NCBI GenBank assembly: GCA_963995505.1
Contig: OZ023190.1
Coordinates: 124,001-188,000, forward strand
Length of the DNA: 64,000 bases
Direction of reading: 5' to 3'
Source: Hypericum androsaemum
Lineage: Eukaryota; Streptophyta; Magnoliopsida; Malpighiales; Hypericaceae
Shown: positions 51,588 through 63,420 of the stretch, piece by piece
Numbering within the stretch: position 1 is the first letter of the stretch
Layout of the letters: every line of letters begins with the position of its first letter
Made by a program: the position numbers and the translations under genes
Notes under the pieces: model-generated
Databases searched by the model: none
Told to the model about the DNA's origin: nothing
What the model saw: the letters and a program-made list of their open reading frames with translations, nothing else

Positions 51588-54514
51588 ATGACCATGAAAC
51601 TGGCCCAATTAGTCCTCGTGGCATTTACCATCTCCTTGTTCAAGGGCGCCGAGACAAAACGCTTCCACTTGAGCCTTCCCCACCACATTGCCATGCCCTC
51701 TACTCCCAGCGCTCATCAAGCTCCTCCTGCGCCCGCTGCAGCGGGAACTAGTCCGGTTGGTTTTACCGATGTTGTTAGCCAAGTTCCAAGTGCAACCATT
51801 CCGGCAGGTTCCAAATTCGATGTCCGGTCTTACGGGGCTGTCGGGGATGGCTATACCGACGACACTGAGGCTTTCGAGATGGCTTGGGATGGTTGCTGCC
51901 AGGCGGACAGACCTGGGTTCGTGCTCGTCCCGCATGGTTACTCGTTCGTGGTCCGACCCACCGCCTTCGAAGGACCTTGTAAAAGTTCGATTGTCTTCCA
52001 GGTTAGTGTTCAAGACCAGACCAACACTGCTGCATTCGTTTAATTAGGTCTCTAACTGGCCGGCATTTAATTAGTGTCCGAAATTTATCCGTTGGGGAGA
52101 TAACCAACTTAAGTTGTTTATTGTGATACCCTGTTAATAATCTGTTCTAAAAAGTCTTAGGTGATTTGATTGGTTCTATGTATCTCTCAAATATGTATAA
52201 TGCTCAAAACCTGTGACTTCTGCATGGTTTAGGGTGTGTGCTTCTTAATATTAGTTAATTTTATTTTGTGGTAGGTGAAATGACATTGATACCGATAGAA
52301 TTACATCAAAATCTTACAAGTTGTACACTGTAGTAACAAGCGTGCATATTGACGACCAAACAAATTGCACAGTCTATAAATAAGTAAGACCATTTAGGGA
52401 ATGTGGCTGGAAAATATCTTTCTTTAGTGGTTGAATTGACTATGATCTGTCTTTATTTATCCGGGTCTAATTCAATTTCTTCTATTTTTGCCTTGGTGAT
52501 TGATGATGAGCAGATTGAGGGGACGATAGTGGCACCGGATGGACCAGAATCATGGCCAAGAAATGATAACAAAAGGCAATGGCTGGTGTTCTCCAACATC
52601 ACGGGGATGTCAATGCAGGGACATGGCGTTATTGACGGGAGGGGACAAAAATGGTGGAATCTCCCTTGCAAGCCTCACAAGGTAACCTCACTCCGTCCCT
52701 CTTCTCAAGTAATTGTAACATAAAATGTCGTCACAAGACGTAGAGAAGAATTGACGGAGATCAGATGTTCAATCAATAGAAGATATAATTTGGTGTAAAA
52801 TATTTAGCTAAAAAAAAATAATTGTAACAACCAATACGCCCTCCCTAGTCACCCCTGCCCAATTAGCTACTATATATTATATATGAATTAAGTTATTAAA
52901 AAAATATTATAAATGTATATCAATCATTATGGATATTAGATGCTCCCCTCTCTATATGCTTTTTTGCTAATGACCCTAACTACTAACTTCTTTGTGTGTG
53001 GGGGAAATAAACAAACCAATAATTACAGGGTATAAATGGATCCACTCCTCCAGGCCGCTGTGACAGCCCAGTTGTAAGTACCCAGCTAATTAGAGTGAAT
53101 AAATTAATATGGAATTAATTAGTCCATAAGGTTGTTGATTATTGATTATGGATGTAATTAACTAATGTTGCAGGCAATAAGATTCTTCCAGAGTTCCTTT
53201 TTGACGGTGCAAGGGCTTCAAGTGAAGGACAGCCCGCAGTTCAATTTTCGGTTCGATGATTGCCGAGACGTTCGTGTAGAGAAGCTCAGCATCCAAGCGC
53301 CAGCTCTGAGCCCCAATACGGATGGAATTCACATCAAGAACTCTCAAAATGTCATCATCCATCATTCAGTCGTATCCACCGGTAAGATTTGGCTTTTAAT
53401 ATCCAACTTGATCAAACTATTCGACATTTGTCCATAAATGGTCGAAATAATTTCTCAAGAGAAAAACATTGGTTTAGGCTATCCCGATAAGTCTAAATCA
53501 AATTAATTAATTCGGAGGTGAAGTTATGACAATAATTTCGACCCAATTGGGATTGAAAGGCAATGTCTATACTATTTAATTTGTTGGGACATAATAAAAG
53601 ATACTAGTGCAATAATAATAATTAATTTGTAGGTTCTCCCTAGCCTTGGTCAAAATATAAATGCTGAAAGAGAAATTTTGTTTTCTATAAGTGATATATG
53701 TTGGCTTTCCAATTTCAATCTAGGAGATGACTGTGTATCAATTGGAACCGGTTGCTCTAATATTGACATCCACAACGTCACATGTGGTCCAAGCCATGGC
53801 ATAAGGTAACAATACTGCCTTATTATTCCCATTATTATAAAGCAACAATACTGCCTTATTATTATTCACATTTCAATTAATTTAATATTTTCGGTTAATA
53901 AATAACATACCTTTTTATTTGCTTTATCAATAGAAAATTAAATTTGGTGTCCCTTTTTGTTAAACCCCAAAAGCATCGGCATAAACTTCTGGTTGGTTTT
54001 GGGTGTTGGATGCAGCATTGGGAGTCTAGGGGTGGGCAACTCACGAGCATGCGTAACAAATGTGACGGTGAGAAATTCAGTGATACGGCATTCCGATAAT
54101 GGTGTCCGAATCAAGACATGGCAAGGAGGATACGGGTCCGTATCTAAGGTTAGGTTCGTCAACATTCACATGGAAAACGTGCGCAGCCCCATCATCATCG
54201 ACCAGTACTACTGCCTAACCAAGAACTGCCCCAACCAGACCAGTGCGGTTTCCATCTCCGATATCTGGTACACGAATATCAAGGGCACGTACAATATCAG
54301 AAACCCTCCGGTGCACTTCGCGTGCAGCGACTCTGTCCCGTGCACCAACCTCATATTGTCTGAAGTCGAGCTGCTTCCGGCCGAAGGCCGCAAGGTTGAA
54401 GACCCATTCTGCTGGAAGGCATACGGCTCGATGCATTCTGCGATACCACCACTTTCTTGCTTGTTGGATGGAAGCCATCATTTCATGGGGCAAACCAGTA
54501 ATGATTCATGTTGA
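51588..54514 (+). CDS. Polygalacturonase, GH28 family
   Basis: Six exons: 51588-52001, 52514-52681, 53029-53073, 53174-53381, 53724-53805, 54016-54514. They give 471 residues. A signal peptide ([20 protein letters not shown]) is followed by a His/Pro-rich spacer and the catalytic beta-helix, starting [20 protein letters not shown]. All four GH28 signatures are present: SPNTDG (Asp259), GDDCVSIG (Asp280 and Asp281), CGPSHGISIGSLG (His303) and RIKT (337-340). The enzyme cuts homogalacturonan of pectin in the cell wall. The long N-terminal spacer recalls the At1g48100-like clade. The start was chosen over the in-frame ATG at 51540 because of the TATA position and because only the shorter form begins with a proper signal peptide. 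It converges on the pyroglutamyl-peptidase gene. Confidence 0.95.
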
Positions 54515-55015
54515 ACATATGATGCTCCTCATAATATTGATCCGATATGGCGTATATGAGCAGAAAAGGCAGCGCGTATTTTGTAAACGTGATTATATCA
54601 GCATCAATATTCAACCCTGAGTCTTATAGATCACGCATGTCACCTTCAGATAGATTGCCAAAGTTATATATCAGCAAGAATCAATTCAACAACAAACCAT
54701 GGCAATCGAATGTTTCAAGCAAAGAGTTGAAAGTTTTGACTTCAACATGTTTACATGCACTCACACCAAAACGACGACTCTTATTCCATGTATTCACACA
54801 CCTCTCATGTAGAACATTTTCAGCGAGCCGTAGAAACGTTTGGAGGAGGCCAAATAGATTACATTTGACAAGCAGGTGCCCCGGGTAGACAGACCCACGT
54901 CAATGAAATACAGGATTATGTTCATTAGAGCTTCCCATTACAAGCATCTATCACCGACATCACTGAACACTTGCATACTCTTCCAGTAAAGATTTGGACA
55001 GATGCTAAGGTATAA
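54515..55015. other. Shared 3' region of two convergent genes
   Basis: About 500 bp between the two stop codons. It must hold both 3' UTRs. The frames in it are short and unsupported. Confidence 0.5.
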
Positions 55016-56448
55016 CTAATACAGAGAAGCAAGTACCTCCAACAAGGAAGCTGTGAATTGCATTTGGGTCTCCTCGTCTATGGTCAAGAATAGAGGTACA
55101 TGCACAAACAGTGACTTGGTTCCATTTTGCTCGGCAAAACGAAGGGACTGATAGTAAACATAATTGCATACGAACCGGCCTGCATCATCAGACGTCATCA
55201 CCTCATACCCCTTTTTTTTCAAGGCCTTGGTGATCTCTTCAACAGGAAGAGTAGTCTGCAAACAACCAGACAAGGAATATTCTTAGGTGACTAAGTTATC
55301 AAACTGAAGGTGCAATGATCCTCTGGAAGCATTAGCCGCATATTATCTGCATGATGCATCCAATGACAGAACATAGCTTTTGTTACATACAAATGAACAA
55401 ACAACAAGTATACGTTCTAACATCATCAGGACAACCAAAGTTATGAAACAATGGTCCACCATGCAAATAGAATTTCTGAATCCATTTAGCTGCAATAGAA
55501 GAAATTGATCACACATGACAATGAAATTATATTTTTCCATCAGGTGGCATAAGATATGTGGTGGGAAGCTGCAATCATCTTATGATTTGGACACCAAACC
55601 TGATCATGTTTATTATAATACAGGGTAATACACAAAAAACTTTTGGCTGTGTTCTCTCTTTTCATGGTCCACCATGCAAATAGAATTTTTGAATCCACAT
55701 AAAAGAACATTGAAGAAGACATCATTACTGAGAAATCTCAATGATCAAGCAGAAATACAGGAAGTTTAAGCAATGAGGACTTGCATGAAGATATTCATAC
55801 CTCTCGTACTCGAGAAATTGGTCCATCTGAAGGTACAATTGGTACTTTCTAGAAAAAGGAAAAAAAAAAGAACATAAGGACAATGTTCAGAGACAAGATT
55901 GCATAAAGAAAAGGCATTGAATCATTACAAAGTACGTATGCCCAGACTTACCTGTGGTTTCCATCCCGTCTCATCGGGACAACGAAAAGTGGCTTCATTT
56001 ACAGCCTGATGCTCGACAGCGAATCTTGTTGCCCCACTATTGACTCCAAAATGTAGCTGGAGAAATGTCATCACAAGAATGGAATCAAGCAATAGAGAAT
56101 AAACGGGTATACTTCGAAATCATACAACAAGGATTGAATGCATTCAATGAAAATGAAAAGTACAAGAGACAGGAAACGGACCCAAATAACTCTTCCAGAA
56201 GTCAAAGATCCACTGTCTTTCGTGTCTATTGCATTTCGCAGTGTCTGATTAAGTGTAACCAGAGCACCCTGCCCAGCAGTTTCGAGGATGCTACAACTTC
56301 CCAATATCAGACCTTTTGGTAAACCCTTCTTCTTCATATACTCCTTCAGATTACTGACAATAGTTTCGGTAGGATTCTCTGAAACTCCATGGAACTTTTT
56401 GAATCCTGTGACATGGATGGTGACAGCCGGAGGCCCTTCGGAGCCCAT
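55016..56448 (-). CDS. Pyroglutamyl-peptidase I (pyrrolidone-carboxylate peptidase, C15 family)
   Basis: Four minus-strand exons: 56448-56182, 56056-55952, 55848-55801, 55255-55016. They give 219 residues, typical for the plant enzyme. The protein starts MGSEGPPAVTIHVTGFKKFH and has GVSENPTE, the conserved GRVIW/LHFGVNSGATRF junction, the catalytic Cys170 in DDAGRFVCNYVYY and His192 in LFVHVP. It removes N-terminal pyroglutamate from peptides in the cytosol, feeding 5-oxoproline to the glutathione-related cycle. The first donor is TGG|GTCCGT, weak at +3 to +5, and the family alignment leaves no other choice. A 5' UTR intron is possible, since the GA repeat at 57211 lies in transcribed-looking purine-rich DNA upstream. 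Confidence 0.94.
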
Positions 56449-57207
56449 CAGTAATCTGAACTAAAAGTCCCGAAAGTGTTGGTAGCAAGAAAACTGACCA
56501 GGAGTAACAAACACCTGCACTCAAGCGACATCCAATCATCGGGTAAGAAAGGCGTATACTGCTGCAAGTGTACTATTCAAATCGGCCATTCAAAGACACC
56601 AATCCGGAGAACAAACTTCACAAACCAAAACCGTAGCTACTGTCACCACTCTAATCTGGGTGAAGTGATCAGGCTAGGGAGCACTTGGATATTGCAATAA
56701 TCTCAAGTCATCAAAAACATATAGAAAACCAGGGAACTTTTCCTAAAGTAGAATTGCTTCATACGTGAGTTACTTGGTACACAATCTATATCAGAGAGAG
56801 AACCCACGATCCGGATCCGGATCCCAATACCCGTGGATTTGTAGCAGGGAAGGGGATCAAAGGTCAACCGACAAATATCATACACATACTAAACTAAACT
56901 AAACTAAACGAGTGACTTACACACCACAGCAAGGACAACTAACACTTGAAAACTCCCCAACAATTAATCGCAGCCGGAAACACAAAGACATGACAACTTG
57001 ATGGTAAGAGAAAATTGCAAGAGTCACGAAAGATTAAGCCTTTAAGAACAGAACAGAAAAGCTAAAGAGACCCAGTTGGAGGTCAGCCAATCGCCACCAA
57101 ACCCATAGGAGGAAAGGAAGGTAGAAGCTCAGTGGTACTTAAAAATCCAACCTTTAATCAATAGATAGCTCAGGGTAGCAACTAAAAAGGGGAAATTGAG
57201 ATACAAA

Positions 57208-57250
<43 letters not shown>

Positions 57251-58199
57251 GGGAAGAGCTTTCATCTCCTAAGTTGAGTATTTTCTCACCTGGAATAAAA
57301 AAGCAGAGGGGGAGAGAGAGATAGAGAGGACGATCCCAGATGGAGGAGGAGGAGGGGGGAAAGTAGAGGACGCAACCCCAACTGGGTCTTATCTGCTTAG
57401 AGACAAGAAAGGTTGGTTTCACTCTAATGAGGTCTTTGAATAAAGGATTCCAATCAGATCACTGATGAGAGAGAGCGAGGGTTACAAATTATCATAAAGA
57501 AATTTTTTTCAATAAAATTTAGGCAATTTGTTATAAACTCTAAAATTTTGTATCGACTTTGTTTTCTTTTCAAACATAATTTTTTATTTTTGAAAGGATA
57601 AAAATTGACTCGATTTCTAAAAAATGAGGTAAGAAATGTTGACATCGTACCATCATAAAGAATGGAAGGCTGTTTGTTTGATTTGGTTTGGTTTGGTCGT
57701 GGAGGGTCACTTTCATTCATCATCAACCGTCTAAGAAACAATAAATGTGAATTCAAGACGTGATCACTTTTTTCTCATGTTTAAGCGCAGCCTCCTGAAT
57801 CTTGTCCCTTTTTAAGGCATTTATTCTGTTCAACTTGGATTTTTGATGCATAAAAGAAACTTGAGAATCACTTCAACGTCTTCCCCTAAAACGTGTTTTC
57901 AAGTGACTCACATATTTAAAATTCAGCAGAGACAAACTTATGAACGTTCGTTATTTGACCCAATTTTATTTGAATTAAACGTTCTAACAAATGCTCAATC
58001 GATTTTCACAAAGAAAAAACTTCTCGGACAGAAATTTATTACTACGAGTTGAGCTAGACTTTTAAAAAAATGATAAAAATCTTATGTGAAGCAATTGAAG
58101 TAGACAACAAGTCTTACAGTAACAGGGAGGAAACCATCTTGTCTTGGTCGATTAATGTAATATTTTATGCTTCGGAACAAAGCGAATGTCAATTGAGAA
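56449..58199. other. Upstream region of the peptidase gene and intergenic DNA
   Basis: This holds the leader and promoter side of the minus-strand gene, a GA microsatellite, and AT-rich sequence beyond 57430. No other gene is seen. CTAAACTAAACTAAACTAAA at 56888 is a short 5-bp repeat. Confidence 0.4.
57211..57245 (+). repeat. GA dinucleotide microsatellite
   Basis: About 17 GA units without interruption, TC on the strand of the peptidase gene. TC-rich stretches near transcription starts are common in plants. Confidence 0.85.
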
Positions 58200-59317
58200 C
58201 ATTGTTTTCCAAGATGCAGTCCGAACGATAGGAGCTTTGGACGGGTCAGAAAATCATGTACGTACGTTTACCTAACGAACCGGATGATTTCTCATCAGAC
58301 TAGGTGGTTGGCTCGGATTTTTGACCCAAAAAATCTGATTTGTTAGATTTGACCAAAAATTTAACCAAAAAATCTGGAATTTACCCAACCCAACCCAAAA
58401 AAATCAGATTGCATACTCAATTTTTCTAAATCAACACAAAATAAACTAAATTAACAAAGATAATCAGAGGTGAGCAAAAAATTCGATATCCGATATCCAA
58501 ATTCAGTATCTGAAAAAAATTTCGGATTGGGATAATTTTGTGTTCGAATTCGGATTATCCGAATAATTTAATTTAGATTCAGAGAGCAAAATCATAAATT
58601 TGGATTATCCGAATATCCGAAATATAAGTGTAACGTAAAATAGGCTATATGGGCTTCAACTTTCTCAAAAAAAAATCTAACTTAGATACCTTGTCTCTAT
58701 CTTATACAATTGATAGACCAAATTCACTTCTCACCAAAACCCTAAAAAGAAATCATACACGCCTCACAGTTCTCTTTCTGGTTGACCTCATTCGTCCCTG
58801 CTGCCATCCTCCAACTCCCAACCTTTCTCTGCATTTTTGTGAACCGAATGTGGCTTGAAAACAGAAGCAGATTGTATGCATAGGTTTGGAAGCTTGGGTT
58901 TAATCATTCTTGAAGTACTTTGGGTATGAATTATGCGTTTATTATTTTTTTTGTTATGGATGTTTTGACTTTATTCTTTATTACGATGAGGTGCTAATGG
59001 ATGGATGTTTGGGTTTTAAGTTTTAGGAAATTTTAAAAAATTTCAGATTATCCGAATTCGTATATGAAATAATTTTGGATTTTTGATAATTCGTTATTCG
59101 GATTCATACTGAAAAATTATAATTTCGGATAATGAGAAATTTGGATAATTCAGATTGGGATTATCCGAATGCTCACCCCTAAAGATACCAATATAAAATA
59201 AATTGACCAACATATCGAGAATATTAAATTTTAAACCTATTATTTAATATATAAACTCTAGTCCAACCACTGGTCTGACCGATCGAACCAAAATTCGGGT
59301 CATTCTTGAGAACAATG
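58200..59317. mobile_element. hAT-like element, interrupted by a second insertion
   Basis: Ends CATTGTTTTCCAAGATG (58200) and (inverted) CATTGTTCTCAAGAATGACC (59317). The 8-bp flanks ATTGAGAA (58192-58199) and ATCGAGAA (59318-59325) differ by one base. Long stretches match the element at 49732 in reverse orientation, for example the 'ttattttgtgttgatttagaaaaat' region and the 'gggttgggttggg' block. It is split at 58464 by the nested element. Confidence 0.72.
58464..59180. mobile_element. Nested hAT-like MITE
   Basis: A 717-bp insert with ends TCAGAGGTGAGCA and TGCTCACCCCT. The 8-bp duplication is AAAGATAA (58456-58463) and AAAGATAC (59181-59188). The related element at 49732 shows the unoccupied site (AATTATCTTTG at about 49986), so the insertion point is confirmed within the window. 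The interior has many ATTATCCGAAT-like repeats in both orientations. There is no transposase. Confidence 0.78.
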
Positions 59318-59377
59318 ATCGAGAATCCCCTATTAAATAATACGAGGACAAATGGTAGATGAAACGAACATGGTCCG

Positions 59378-60555
59378 GTTTTTGCCCAAAATGGTGTTAC
59401 AGTACCAATTTATCCCAAAAATGGTGTTACTGTTGAAAAAATTCCGGAAATGGTGCTGCTTTTCAAAATCGAAAATATTTTTCGATCTAGGAACCCCAGG
59501 TCGAAATTTTTTTTCGACTTGGGACCAAAATCGAAAATTTTTTTTGACTTCCGTGGTCGAATAATTATTTTCGATTTGGGCCGAGGTCGAAAAAAATATT
59601 CGACTTGGGGACCCAGATCGAAAAAAAATTTCGACCTGGGACCTGATTCAAAAAAAACCCTGTCCTTTCCCACCCTCTCACGCGCCCTCTCCTCCCTTTT
59701 TTTTTCAAAGGCTCTTCCCCCCTTTTTTTTGAAAAGGCTCTCTCCTTCTTCTTTTTTTTCAAATCAATTCTATTTACCTTGTCTCTCTTAAATTCTACAA
59801 TTTTAATCAAATTTTGATTTATTTTAAATTCTCCTTACTCACTATTCCAAAAGGCACATTATATACTCACATCACAATTTTTTAAATATATATATTCTTT
59901 AAGCACCTACTTGACCGACTATTCAAATTCAAAATCGGCCGAATTATCCCGTCGAGTGAGTTCAGATTCTAAGATTGTACATATCAAAAATAAAATGAAT
60001 TTGGATTCAATATTGTAGATAGTCATTTTAAATTGGACAATAAAATAATGGAATCTAGAATCTGAACTCACTTGACCGGATAATTTAGATTTGATATAGG
60101 TAAAATTTTAAAATGTGATAACATCATTTAAATAAATTTCATGAATAAATAAACATGTAATATTTTTTAAAATAAATCAAGAATTGATTAAAATTGTAGA
60201 ATTTAAGAGAGACAAGGTAAATGGAATTGATTTGAAAAAAAAGAAGAGGGAGAGAGTCTTTTCAAAAAAAAGGGGGGAAGAGCCTTTGAAAAAAAAGGAG
60301 GAGAGAGCGCGTGAGATGGTGGGAAAAAAGGAGGTTTTTTTTGTATTAGGTCCCAGGTCGAATTTTTTTTCGATTTTGGTCCCAGGTCAAAAAAATTTCG
60401 ATTTTGGTCCCAGATCGAAAAGATTTCTTCGATAATGAAAGTCAAAAAAAATTTTGATTTGGTCCCAGGTCAAAAATTATATTTTGGGAATATTTTTAAC
60501 AGTAACACTATTTTTGGGAAAAAATAGTACAGTAACACCATTTTGGGCAAAAATC
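59378..60555. mobile_element. Large palindromic MULE with 10-bp target duplication
   Basis: A 1178-bp element whose arms (about 59378-59840 and 60170-60555) are inverted copies. Ends are GTTTTTGCCCAAAATGGTGT and the reverse. The perfect 10-bp duplication ACATGGTCCG lies at 59368-59377 and 60556-60565. The arms contain tandem GGTCGAAATTTTTTTCGACT units. Even the centre has an inverted TGAGTTCAGATTCTA pair (about 59957 and 60060). Frames starting with KIVEFKRDKVN on both strands are mirror products of the arms. No transposase is present. Confidence 0.86.
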
Positions 60556-60565
60556 ACATGGTCCG

Positions 60566-61798
60566 CAAGTAGCATTACATTATTGATTTGTTTCGTGAAG
60601 GGACCCAAATGTGGTAAAGATTTAATAAAGGTAGAAGATGAAACACCTGCTCTCATCCTCATCTGCCTATTTTAATTTAATAGCGCAGTTATTATTTAGA
60701 AGGCGAACTAAATTCTTGGTACGGGATGGGCAGGGCTTGTCGGTATGCGTGGACCATATGATCGATTGTTAATAAATTATTACTATGAAACCAAACACAT
60801 AAAGTATAATAAAACTAGAACAACATGGTAACAAAATTACAAAGACTCCATCGTCCATTTTATCAAATAGAAAGAACTTAGGGATAATTTACTCAAATAA
60901 CTAACCTTAATTCCAGGAGAAGGGCGAGAAAGGCATGAATATTTCATCTAGAATGACTGCGATTGAGGAAGCTAAAATTCAGTTGCCTGAACGCATACGC
61001 TAAAGTTGGGAAATTAACAAGCAAGTGTTAGGTCAAAAGTTAAGAGAGGTCTTTAATTTCTATTGTGATATTGCAACGAGTCTATTTTAAAAAGCATAAC
61101 ATAACGAGGATGCAAAAATTGAGTCGTACCGAGGATCAAACACTTAAATAAATAGGCACGAGGTTAACGTTAGTTTAACTAAATGTCTGTAATAGTATTG
61201 ACTTGAAATTCAATTCAATAATCATAGCAAATATCTAAATGCTAAGTGATCGCAAAAAAATACGAATTTCTATCACTGTTGCACAAAATAACGCAAGATT
61301 TTCAACACTAATTGAACACGATTAGGGACCAATAATATGACATGTGGATTGTAAAGTTTTACTCATCAATTTAATAATTACCTAAATATTTATGTGGTTT
61401 AAAACTCTAATTAAGACCTTTACCGAGTAGCAACCGAACAATAGTAGCACCAGTAACGTGACATGTACTTTCCTTTCGGGGACCAACTAAACAAGAAATA
61501 AAGTAGAAATTAAACATGGGCAGCGGTAAAAATCCTGCTGCTCTGGTTAGGCTACCCACAACGGGCGTTTTGCCCGATCCATCGTGGGAAAGGACAAAGA
61601 AAAAAAAACAAAATGACACTTGGTACTCGGGGCCGACGGGGCTTTTTTTAATATATTCTATCTACTTAATAACACTTGGTACAATTTAATTGATTCAAAA
61701 TAATTTTTATGGATTTTAGTTGTGTGGCTATGAAAATTCAAGTTAATTAATGACTAAAATATTTTAAATAATATGAAAATTCATATTTTTCAATTCTC
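60566..61798. other. Intergenic DNA before the Harbinger element
   Basis: AT-rich, no gene seen. The left end of the Harbinger element probably lies here, but I could not fix its inverted repeat. Confidence 0.35.
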
Positions 61799-61805
61799 TA
61801 TAAAT
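61799..61805 (+). promoter_or_regulatory. TATA box of Harbinger ORF1
   Basis: TATAAAT in CTCTATAAATAGAG, about 130 bases before the ORF1 start codon. Confidence 0.5.
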
Positions 61806-61932
61806 AGAGCCCAATATTGATATATTTTCATCACAAATTTTAAATTCTTTCTTCTTTTACTACATTAGTCTCTTCCTTAATTATCCACTCTCTTTACAAA
61901 AAATTATCCACTCTCTTAAAAAAATTTCTACT

Positions 61933-63042
61933 ATGGATCCTAATGATACTAATCCTCCAAATTATCAACCATATGGTTCATTTTATTATCCTCCGTCTTA
62001 TCCAAATTCAGGAGAGTTTTCTTATAGTAAACCTATTTATAACTCTCAGTTATCACCTAATCTTTCTCAAATTCCTCCATACCAACACCAAATAAGCTCA
62101 AATTTTTCACGATCTCTGTTTCAGAATGAGCCTAGAAATAAAGGGACTGTAAAGGCGACATCAACTAGTTGGGGTGTCAAAGAAGACATTGTCCTCATGT
62201 CTTCTTGGATATTCGTTAGCCAAGATAGCATCACTAGGAAAGATCAGACTTCAACTTTTGTCTGGAATCGAATGATAGAATTGTTCGAGGAAGCTCGACT
62301 AGAAAATTCTGGTGAGATCCATAAAAGAAATATTTCATCAATTAAAGGTTGTTGGAAACAAATTAACGCAAATGCAAACGAGTGGATGAGTTGCAACAAA
62401 GAAGCATACCGTCGAAAACGGAGCGGAATGACTGACGCCGATGTTGAGAGAGAAGCTCATGTGATTTTTGAAGGTGACGCCAAAAAAAATTTACTGACTT
62501 GATTGTATTTAATGAAGTCATGAGTAAATGTACCAAATAGAAAATAGACAAGGACGGTGACGATTAAACATATTTCCCTTCGGTGAATGAAGAGGAGCAT
62601 GTAGAAAGTGGTAGAAGTTCCAAAAGAATAAGAACTACCGAAGAAGGGGATTATTCAATTCCCGCTAACCCAGAAACTCCAACTAGTGCATCTTCAGCAA
62701 TTTCTCGTCCTATTGGTAGAGATGCTGCCAAAAAAGGAAGGAAAAAGGTAAGGCTTCCGCATCTACGACTAGTAATGATTCTGAAGCAGAATTTTGTGTA
62801 TTGCGGATCACCAGAGAGGCTGAAATTGAAGTTATGACCAAGAGACTCGATGTCGAGCAACAAATGATGCAACTAAGAGCGGAGCGAGAAAAACAGAGAA
62901 AGGAACGTGATAATAAAAAGGCAGAAATGAAATGCAGTTGAATCGACTCATGTTGAACACCTTGCTTGGGAAAGAGCATTGTTCCCCCGAAGAAGAAGAT
63001 ATGAAACGCTACCTAATATCAATTGAGTTTGGAAATCAGTGA
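61933..63042 (+). pseudogene. PIF/Harbinger ORF1 (Myb/SANT-like DNA-binding protein), decayed
   Basis: An open frame from 61933 to 62502 starts MDPNDTNPPNYQPYGSFYYP and holds a trihelix/Myb-like segment (WGVKEDIVLMSSWIFVSQDS to IKGCWKQINANANEW). This is typical of ORF1 of plant PIF/Harbinger transposons, which works with the transposase. The frame is lost at a run of eight A (62482-62489). The correct continuation (DLIVFNEVMSKCTK, then SGRSSKRIRTTEEGD, RPIGRDAAKKGRKK, RLDVEQQMMQLRAEREK, LLGKEHCSPEEEDMKRYL) is spread over other frames, with a stop at about 62538 and more shifts near 62745 and 62930. The end of the original frame is near 63042. Confidence 0.85.
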
Positions 63043-63131
63043 GAATATTTTTGAATATAATTTGTCTTTAATTTCCTCCCAATTTTATATAAGACCAGGT
63101 TTATGTAATTTGTCTTTAATTTTATAAAAAT

Positions 63132-63350
63132 CAACTTTGGATCCCATACCTCCCAATTAAAGTAAATTGTCCCGTATCCACTCACTAGTCTATTTAACTT
63201 TGGATCCCATACCTCCCAATTAAAGTAATTTATCCTGTGGCCACTCACTAGTCAATTCAACTTTGGATCTCATACCTCCCAATTAAAGCAATTTGTCCCA
63301 TAGCCAACTCACTAGTCAATTCAACTTTGGATCTCATACCTCTCCAACTT
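63132..63350 (+). repeat. Three to four 63-bp tandem repeats between ORF1 and transposase
   Basis: Units begin with AACTTTGGATCYCATACCTC at about 63133, 63196, 63259 and 63323, a period of 63-64 bp. Each unit ends in CCACTCACTAGTC or a close variant. The last is truncated. The array lies just upstream of the transposase gene, where it may act on its expression; that is only a guess. Confidence 0.85.
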
Positions 63351-63420
63351 TGCTATATATATTTGGATGCCAATCATACTTAAACATACCCAACATCCTT
63401 TCCTATCATACTTCACCAAC

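Noticed and set aside
59410..60445. Mirror frames with KIVEFKRDKVN-type starts on both strands
   Set aside because: They are by-products of the inverted arms of a palindromic MULE.
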